Shown here piece by piece: positions 17,378 through 21,297 of a stretch of 21,297 nt of DNA. The position numbers were made by a program, and so were the translations under genes. The DNA is taken from NCBI GenBank assembly GCA_030612185.1, contig JAUWOI010000012.1, positions 1-21,297 of the forward strand. Direction: 5' to 3'. The DNA is from Anaerolineae bacterium (GTDB lineage: Bacteria; Chloroflexota; Anaerolineae; B4-G1). Each line of letters begins with the position of its first letter. Position 1 is the stretch's first letter. The notes under the pieces were generated by a model. It ran no database searches, had not been told where the DNA came from, and worked only from the letters and a program-made list of their open reading frames with translations.

Positions 17378-18009
17378 TCAATGGCAGTCCGCTGCGCCCG
17401 TTCAGGATCATGGGAACAGACAGCTTCCAGTAGAGCCTGGTGCTGTCCGGGGTAGGCGACCACATCGCTAGGTCGGGTGACAATCATGAATAACCTGATC
17501 TGTAACTTCAGGTCCTCTAAGGTGCGCTGCAATTGTTTGTGCCTGGCACATTCCCAAATGCGGCTGTGGAACGTGATGTCAAGGTCAATCAGTTGCCGGA
17601 CGTCACCTTCCTGGTCGGCGGTGTCCATGCGCTTGATGACATCTTCTAGAAAACGAACATCCGTGGGCTCAATGTTGGAGGAGGCCAGCCTGGCTGCCAG
17701 TCCTTCCAGTACACTGCGAAGAGTTGCTACTTCCCAGAGGTCTTTCTTATTCCATTTTTCCACGAACGTGCCCTTGCGCGGCACCTGGACAGCGAGCCCG
17801 TGTTTCGCCAGTTTGGCCAACGCCTCACGCACCGGAGCCCGGCTGACGCCCATTTTCTGGGCCAGTTCCGTTTCGTTCAGTCGCTCGCCCTCTTTTATGG
17901 CACCGGTCAGGATGGCATCGCTCAAGACCTGAAAGACTTCTTCGGTCAAGGTTTTGTGTCGAATTTCCATCGGCAGCGCGTTTGCTAAACTGGTTTCTCC
18001 CTCATACAT
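17338..18009 (-). CDS. GntR-family transcriptional regulator, FadR subfamily (FCD ligand domain)
   Basis: A 223-residue DNA-binding regulator. The winged helix-turn-helix (about 17-80) shows the typical GERLNETELAQKMGVSRAPVREALAKLAKHGL and the wing RKGTFV. The FCD domain (about 90-215) keeps the metal-type residues: D-x-x-x-H in DLDITFHSRIWE, H in the GQHQALLEAV helix, and H of AIEHV. Such regulators respond to organic acids and usually repress their own and neighbouring genes. The ATG at 18009 has CAGGAG about 11 nt upstream; M14 is an alternative. The last ten residues overlap the PLP-enzyme remnant and may be foreign to the original protein. It is preceded by a near-consensus promoter and palindrome (18105-18150). 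Confidence 0.9.
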   Translation of the reverse strand: MYEGETSLANALPMEIRHKTLTEEVFQVLSDAILTGAIKEGERLNETELAQKMGVSRAPVREALAKLAKHGLAVQVPRKGTFVEKWNKKDLWEVATLRSVLEGLAARLASSNIEPTDVRFLEDVIKRMDTADQEGDVRQLIDLDITFHSRIWECARHKQLQRTLEDLKLQIRLFMIVTRPSDVVAYPGQHQALLEAVCSHDPERAQRTAIEHVMTPTSSVLRQ

Positions 18010-18072
18010 CGAGTCACCATCTCCTGCCCGTTGCTAGGCTTCCTTGGCTGCTCGTTTAACAAGATGCCTGAT

Positions 18073-18091
18073 CCCCAGACACCCTCTGGGG
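18073..18091 (-). promoter_or_regulatory. Leader hairpin of the GntR gene
   Basis: CCCCAGA (18073-18079) and TCTGGGG (18085-18091) pair across a 5-nt loop, within the predicted 5' untranslated region of the GntR transcript. There is no T-tract, so its role is unclear. Confidence 0.4.
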
Positions 18092-18104
18092 TCATCGCGG
18101 CGAC

Positions 18105-18119
18105 AGTCGACCGTCGACT
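18105..18119. promoter_or_regulatory. Perfect 7-1-7 palindrome, likely GntR-family operator
   Basis: AGTCGAC-C-GTCGACT lies directly after the -10 of the GntR promoter, over the expected start of transcription. A bound dimer would block the promoter, so autorepression by the adjacent GntR protein is the simplest reading. FadR-type operators are often short palindromes of this size. Confidence 0.6.
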
Positions 18120-18121
18120 TC

Positions 18122-18150
18122 ATTATACCCCACTTTGCGGCAAATGTCAA
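18122..18150 (-). promoter_or_regulatory. Consensus sigma70-type promoter for the GntR gene
   Basis: The minus strand has TTGACA (18145-18150), exactly 17 nt of spacer and TATAAT (18122-18127): both hexamers perfect. Transcription would begin near 18115, inside the palindrome, about 105 nt before the ATG at 18009. Confidence 0.85.
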
Positions 18151-18287
18151 GATAAGTCTGATCGAGCCATGTGAGGCAGAGGCTGCGGGTGGAGGCTGTG
18201 ACAGATGCCCCCCTTTGTATAGGTAGGCCAGCACTACGTCAGATTACATAAGAACCTTATTGATGCATAATGCCTACCAAAAACCTA

Positions 18288-18316
18288 TTGACTTCACACG
18301 GAAAATGTGGTATATT
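18288..18316 (+). promoter_or_regulatory. Near-consensus promoter for the structured RNA
   Basis: TTGACT (18288-18293), 17-nt spacer and TATATT (18311-18316): five of six in each hexamer at ideal spacing. Transcription should start at about 18323, three nt before the 5' strand of the 12-bp helix. No protein-coding frame follows. Confidence 0.8.
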
Positions 18317-18322
18317 GATTAC

Positions 18323-18494
18323 AGTTTAAGCCCCAAGAGATCGAAAAGCAGAAACGGAAAAGGAACTAGTCTTTAAAAATCTGATAGCCGGTGAAAATCT
18401 GGAAGATAGAAAATTCAACCAGATGGGAGGCTAACAGAAAAACAAAGAATAGGAACTAATCTGAAGAAGCCGAGTAAGTCACTTGGGGCTTAAC
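18323..18494 (+). ncRNA. Candidate structured noncoding RNA, 6S-like rod architecture, family not recognised
   Basis: About 172 nt, purine-rich, without a plausible open frame. By hand, the ends pair perfectly: TTAAGCCCCAAG (18326-18337) with CTTGGGGCTTAA (18482-18493), then an A-A mismatch and three more pairs. A bubble of about 24 and 25 nt follows. The arm above has CTA/TAG, a G-A mismatch, TCTTT/AAAGA (18370-18374, 18444-18448), a 6x6 A-rich loop, CTG/CAG, an A-A mismatch, TAGCC/GGCTA (18385-18389, 18429-18433), an internal loop, ATCTGG/CCAGAT (18397-18402, 18419-18424) and a 16-nt apical loop. A closing stem, central bubble and long arm are the hallmarks of 6S RNA, which traps RNA polymerase, but I see no diagnostic primary sequence. 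It is not RNase P, tmRNA or SRP RNA by motif. It could also be a new class. Confidence 0.7.
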
Positions 18495-18499
18495 AGTGT

Positions 18500-18544
18500 A
18501 GATAAGAAAAAGGCCTTGATCAACTCCAATTGATCAGGGCCTTT
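18500..18544 (-). terminator. Intrinsic terminator of hpt, shared with the convergent RNA gene
   Basis: AAAGGCCTTGATCAA (18509-18523) and TTGATCAGGGCCTTT (18530-18544) form a 15-bp stem with one G-T wobble and a 6-nt loop. On the minus strand it begins 14 nt after the hpt stop and ends in a T-rich run (18500-18511), a classic terminator. On the plus strand only TTT follows, so it may also stop the RNA gene, less efficiently. Confidence 0.85.
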
Positions 18545-18557
18545 GGCTGCTTCTGAC

Positions 18558-19154
18558 TCAGGTCTGCGCACCCAGGGGAAGTCGCCGCCGGGTGATGGTT
18601 TCTTCTTTCAGCGCGCCCACGAATGGCAGGTTCCGATACCGCTCGTCGTAGTCCAGGCCATAGCCGACGACGAACTTGTCGGGCAACACAAAGCCGGTGT
18701 AGGCAACGTCCAGGTCAAATAGGCGTGTCCGAGGTTTGTCGAACAGCACGCAGACTCGCAGGCTGGCCGGATCACGGGTTTCGAGGCTGCGCAGGATGTA
18801 GCGCAACGAAAGGCCGGTGTCAATCACGTCCTCTACAAAGAGCACGTGCCGTCCCTCAATGGAGGTCTCCAGATCTTTGGTAAAACGCACCGCGCCTTGT
18901 ATCTGTGTAGGGGAACCGTAACTGGTAATACCGATAAAATCCACGCCGATGGGAATAGTGATGGCGCGCACCAGATCGGCCATAAAGACAAAGACCCCGC
19001 GCAGCACGCCCACCAGGAGCGGTTCCTTGCCGGTGTAATCGGTTGAAATCTGCGCCCCCAACTCAGTAACGCGAGTCTGGAGTTCCTCTGCTGTGATCAA
19101 CACCTTGGCGATGTCGTCCATCAAGCCATTGTTGACCAGGTTTTTATTCCTCAT
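18558..19154 (-). CDS. hpt: Hypoxanthine phosphoribosyltransferase
   Basis: Purine salvage enzyme that joins hypoxanthine or guanine to PRPP, giving IMP or GMP, in the cytoplasm. It has 198 residues, a little over the usual 175-185. Motifs: KVLITAEELQTRVTELG at the start, LLVGVLRGVFVFMADLVRAI, DFIGITSYG, the PRPP loop VEDVIDTGLSL, and FVVGYGLDYDERYRNLPFVGAL with the usual purine-binding region. The ATG at 19154 is chosen because GGAGGAACCGG precedes it and it overlaps the upstream gene by 11 bp; an internal ATG at 19121 lacks a ribosome site. It is followed by a strong terminator. Confidence 0.95.
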   Translation of the reverse strand: MRNKNLVNNGLMDDIAKVLITAEELQTRVTELGAQISTDYTGKEPLLVGVLRGVFVFMADLVRAITIPIGVDFIGITSYGSPTQIQGAVRFTKDLETSIEGRHVLFVEDVIDTGLSLRYILRSLETRDPASLRVCVLFDKPRTRLFDLDVAYTGFVLPDKFVVGYGLDYDERYRNLPFVGALKEETITRRRLPLGAQT

Positions 19155-19611
19155 CCGGTTCCTCCGTCTCGTCAATATCCTCGGATTCGAATTCAGGACC
19201 GATCTTGGGCAGGGGGCCATCCTCAAACAGCCGGTACTTGACGCCCAAGTTCTCTATGTCTTTCCGATACATCAGTTTGCACTTCACGTTGGGGTAATAC
19301 TCGCGCAGCAGCCGCAACTTGCGGTTCTTTTTCGTGACGTGGCGCTGTTGCATCGTCGTCAGTTCGATGTACAGGTCATCCTCCACAAGGTAGAAATCAG
19401 GCGCAAAGGCCGTGACGACATGCCCCTCATCATCCCACTCTAAGGGGAAAGTCGTCGGTTCGTACTCCCATTCGATCATATAGAAGTCAAGCACTTTGGC
19501 AAACGCTTCTTCGGCCGGGTGGGGAAAACGGATCGGCCCGTCGCGCCGGTTAGGTGTTGGCTTGGGGTGCGGTTGGATTGGCCTCAATGACGAATTCGAC
19601 GCAGCACTCAT
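19144..19611 (-). CDS. Small protein with a PD-(D/E)XK-like pattern, coupled to hpt
   Basis: A 155-residue protein with no firm family match by eye. The middle part has an arrangement seen in PD-(D/E)XK nuclease-fold proteins: an EWEYEPTTF strand, the P-D pair in FAPDFYL (about residue 71), then an acidic strand YIELTTM (about 80-86) and a basic helix TKKNRKLRLLREYYPN. The usual E-x-K is E-L-T here, so activity is doubtful. The C-terminus is very acidic. Its coding end overlaps the hpt start by 11 bp, so the two are translated together, and a regulatory or accessory role for purine salvage is possible. ATG at 19611 with GAGGAGG about 11 nt upstream. Confidence 0.75.
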   Translation of the reverse strand: MSAASNSSLRPIQPHPKPTPNRRDGPIRFPHPAEEAFAKVLDFYMIEWEYEPTTFPLEWDDEGHVVTAFAPDFYLVEDDLYIELTTMQQRHVTKKNRKLRLLREYYPNVKCKLMYRKDIENLGVKYRLFEDGPLPKIGPEFESEDIDETEEPDEE

Positions 19612-19635
19612 TCCCGGTAATGCCTCCTCACCTGT

Positions 19636-19663
19636 ATTCTATCACTTTGTGGGGAAAAACCAA
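19636..19663 (-). promoter_or_regulatory. Possible promoter of the hpt operon
   Basis: TTGGTT (19658-19663), 16-nt spacer and TAGAAT (19636-19641) on the minus strand, about 25 nt above the start of the small protein gene. Moderate matches only. Confidence 0.4.
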
Positions 19664-19742
19664 AAACGCCAGCGTCGGGTAAGGGGCCTGCCTCCCTATC
19701 CAAGATGCCGATCTAGAGAGCCTCGTGGTAGGCTTGGGCCAT

Positions 19743-19771
19743 TTGGCAAGCAGCGATATTTGGAGTACAAT
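19743..19771 (+). promoter_or_regulatory. Promoter of the SRPBCC / pcm unit
   Basis: TTGGCA (19743-19748), 17-nt spacer and TACAAT (19766-19771), each five of six. Start near 19778, about 26 nt before the ATG at 19804. Confidence 0.6.
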
Positions 19772-19803
19772 GCCGTAGTTGGGGTATGCAAGGGGAGCAT
19801 TCG

Positions 19804-20274
19804 ATGACCAAAAAACGTAAGCCACGGGCCGTGGTGGAAGAGCGCATTGAGGTGGCCGCGTCGCCTGAGGTGCTGTGGACCTGTTTCGCCGACTTCAGCA
19901 AGTGGCCCCATTGGTTTCCGGCATTGGTTGAGGCAGAATGGATCGCTGGTACCCCCTGGACTGTGGGAGCGCAGTCCCGCCAGACCGTGACGTTTGGCTT
20001 TCCTCTCAGCAAGGTGACGGCGGTCGCCACCATCGTCGAGGTCAGCGCTGCGCCCTACGTGGCCTGGGAGGGGAAGGTGGCAGGGGTGGAAGTGATCCAC
20101 GGGTTCCGTTTCGATGCCACCGCTGGTGGTACTGAGGTGCTCAGTCGCCACGAGTTCTATGGCTCGCTGGCGCTGCTGGCCCGTCTCCTATTCCTCACCC
20201 GTCGCGTACACAAGATCTACCGGACGGCGCTGGAGGGGCTCAAGGCTTACGTCGAGACGGGGACTGTGCAATGA
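19804..20274 (+). CDS. SRPBCC-fold (polyketide cyclase/dehydrase-like) protein
   Basis: A 156-residue START/Bet v1-like protein. It opens with a basic stretch, then VEERIEVAASPEVLWTCFADFSKWPHWFPALVEAEW, the standard first strand, helix and WPxWxP turn of the SRPBCC family, and strands through VTAVATIVEVSAAPYVAWEG. It ends in the long C-terminal helix (ALLARLLFLTRRVHKIYRTALEGLKAYVE, about 120-150). Such domains hold hydrophobic ligands in a deep cavity; a catalytic role is not evident. The ATG at 19804 is preferred over 19786 because GGGGAG lies 7 nt upstream. It is 80 bp before the methyltransferase gene on the same strand, so probably co-transcribed. Confidence 0.85.
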   Translation: MTKKRKPRAVVEERIEVAASPEVLWTCFADFSKWPHWFPALVEAEWIAGTPWTVGAQSRQTVTFGFPLSKVTAVATIVEVSAAPYVAWEGKVAGVEVIHGFRFDATAGGTEVLSRHEFYGSLALLARLLFLTRRVHKIYRTALEGLKAYVETGTVQ

Positions 20275-20354
20275 AGATGCCGATGTAGGCTCATTGCGAT
20301 TGCGCCCAGGATCAGAAGATGCTGAAATGAGAGAGCAACAGAAAGGAGTGAGCA

Positions 20355-21164
20355 ATGCGCGGAACCAGAATGGTTCTGAGCCTCGCACTCGTACTGCTCA
20401 CCGCGTGCACGACGGTCACGACCACCACGCTGCCCACGAAACCATCGCTCGCCCCCGTCCCTGCCTCCACCCCCTTGGCGCTGGGCGACGAAGCAGTCTT
20501 CGTACAACAAAGGGAGCGAATGGTGATCGAGACGATTGAGAGACGTGGCGTCACGGATGAGGATGTGCTGCGCGCCATGCGCGCCGTCCCCCGCCACCTC
20601 TTCGTGCCCGAGGAGGAGCAAGGCTATGCCTACGGCGACTTCCCGCTACCCATCGGCTACGGCCAGACCATCTCCCAGCCCTACATCGTCGCTCTGATGA
20701 CCGAGTTGCTGGAGTTGAAGGAGGGGGACAAGGTGTTGGAGATCGGCACAGGGTCCGGCTATCAGGCCGCCATCCTTGCCGAGATCCCCGGCGTCGAGGT
20801 CTACACCATTGAGATCATCCCCGCACTGGCCGAGGTCTCCCGCCAGCGGCTGGAGAGCCTGGGTACCGGCATTCACTGCAGGCAGGAAGATGGCTACTAT
20901 GGCTGGCCCGAAAACGGTCCGTTCGACGCCATCATCGTCACCGCCGCACCCGATCACGTGCCGCAGCCGCTGGTGGACCAACTGGCCGAGGGAGGACGAA
21001 TGGTTATTCCCATTGGGCCGCCGGGCAGTTACCAGACGCTGTGGAAGTTTGTGAAGCAGCCAGATGGAGAACTGCAGGCCTTCAATATGGGAGGCGTCGC
21101 CTTCGTCCCGTTCACCGGCGAGGGGACGAAAGCAAGCGAGGAACACGGATGGCCACCGCCATGA
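20355..21164 (+). CDS. pcm: Protein-L-isoaspartate O-methyltransferase with lipoprotein signal
   Basis: Methylates isoaspartyl residues of aged proteins using S-adenosylmethionine. It has 269 residues; the family is usually 205-230, the difference being an N-terminal extension. Residues 1-18 look like a lipoprotein signal: basic start, hydrophobic LSLALVLL and lipobox LTAC (C18), then a Thr/Pro-rich linker. The enzyme part has VPRHLFVPE, the family mark PIGYGQTISQPYIVALM, SAM motif VLEIGTGSGYQAAIL and FDAIIVTAAPDHVP. The ATG at 20355 has AAAGGAG 7 nt upstream. An exported SAM enzyme is odd because the cofactor is cytoplasmic. An internal start such as M56 would give a standard cytoplasmic protein, but no clear ribosome site was seen for it. 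Its 3' end overlaps a convergent gene by 53 bp. Confidence 0.9.
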   Translation: MRGTRMVLSLALVLLTACTTVTTTTLPTKPSLAPVPASTPLALGDEAVFVQQRERMVIETIERRGVTDEDVLRAMRAVPRHLFVPEEEQGYAYGDFPLPIGYGQTISQPYIVALMTELLELKEGDKVLEIGTGSGYQAAILAEIPGVEVYTIEIIPALAEVSRQRLESLGTGIHCRQEDGYYGWPENGPFDAIIVTAAPDHVPQPLVDQLAEGGRMVIPIGPPGSYQTLWKFVKQPDGELQAFNMGGVAFVPFTGEGTKASEEHGWPPP

Positions 21165-21297
21165 TCCATGCCCCTGTGTAGCAAGCCGCCCCTACCGCCA
21201 GAACTGCGGAGAAGCCGAAGGAGAGTGCCAGCAACGCAGCCAGAATCGAGGCCACGACCGAGGCCGCCCCGTTGACTCCCCAGGCCCAGGTGACGAG
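21112..21297 (-). CDS. C-terminal end of an integral membrane protein (start beyond window)
   Basis: Sixty-one codons in frame from the right edge to TGA at 21112. The product has two hydrophobic segments with WAWGVNGAASVVASILAALL and a second around FGFSAVLAVGAACYTGAW, ending in PRLLSSPRR. The W-x-W-x-x-N-G-x-x-S-V-x-x-S-x-L-A pattern is one I associate with the last helices of membrane-bound spermidine synthase-like and MFS-like proteins; this is a memory match. It is convergent with pcm and overlaps it by 53 bp. Confidence 0.65.
   Translation of the reverse strand, partial: LVTWAWGVNGAASVVASILAALLALSFGFSAVLAVGAACYTGAWIMAVAIRVPRLLSSPRR

Noticed and set aside
18034..18234. 66-codon minus-strand frame upstream of GntR
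   Set aside because: It spans the GntR promoter, palindrome and leader hairpin and has no ribosome site.
18323..18494. RNase P RNA, tmRNA, SRP RNA or tRNA at the RNA locus
   Set aside because: It is too short for bacterial RNase P or tmRNA. No tRNA-like end, no GAGGAAAGTCC-type core and no SRP GGAAG/AGCAGCC loop were found.

Overview
The window reads like a chromosomal stretch of a Chloroflexota bacterium (Anaerolineae/Caldilineae-like). This is inferred from gene content, not from a marker gene: very large multi-GAF signalling proteins, a V4R plus roadblock/LC7 plus response-regulator cluster, a giant YfhO-like/flippase membrane protein, a lipoprotein fusing DsbA-like and cyclophilin domains, and simple-sequence elements inserted in frame into a gene. 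Start codons are mixed ATG/GTG/TTG and Shine-Dalgarno sites are purine-rich. No rRNA, tRNA, CRISPR array or transposase gene was seen.

Layout. Positions 1-6854 (minus strand) hold a two-gene signalling operon: a histidine kinase with two N-terminal S1 domains and a receiver (4509-6854), then, 2 bp downstream, a receiver protein with at least eight tandem GAF domains that runs off the left edge (1-4506). A 467-bp spacer without a convincing gene follows. Positions 7322-14401 (minus) look like one five-gene operon, read from the right: roadblock/LC7 protein, V4R protein, response regulator with a degenerate GGDEF domain, DPM1-type glycosyltransferase, and a 1436-residue YfhO/flippase fusion that starts on an ATGA overlap. 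This joins a small sensory module to a lipid-linked sugar or cell-surface polymer module.

Positions 14554-18009 (minus) hold the DsbA-cyclophilin lipoprotein, a class I aminotransferase, a 3' remnant of a Cys/Met-metabolism PLP enzyme, and a FadR-type GntR regulator with a near-consensus promoter and a perfect palindrome over its start site. Between GntR and hpt (18288-18544) a plus-strand consensus-like promoter drives about 170 nt of noncoding sequence whose ends form a 12-bp helix. It folds on paper into a long rod with a central bubble, and is the best candidate for an undescribed or 6S-like RNA. It converges with hpt on a shared hairpin whose T-tract serves hpt.

Positions 18558-19611 (minus) carry hpt, translationally coupled to a small protein that looks PD-(D/E)XK-like. 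Divergently, 19804-21164 (plus) carry an SRPBCC-fold protein and a protein-L-isoaspartate methyltransferase with a lipoprotein signal. The right edge has the last 61 codons of a minus-strand membrane protein whose 3' end overlaps the methyltransferase gene.

All family assignments come from reading motifs by eye. No database search or folding program was run.
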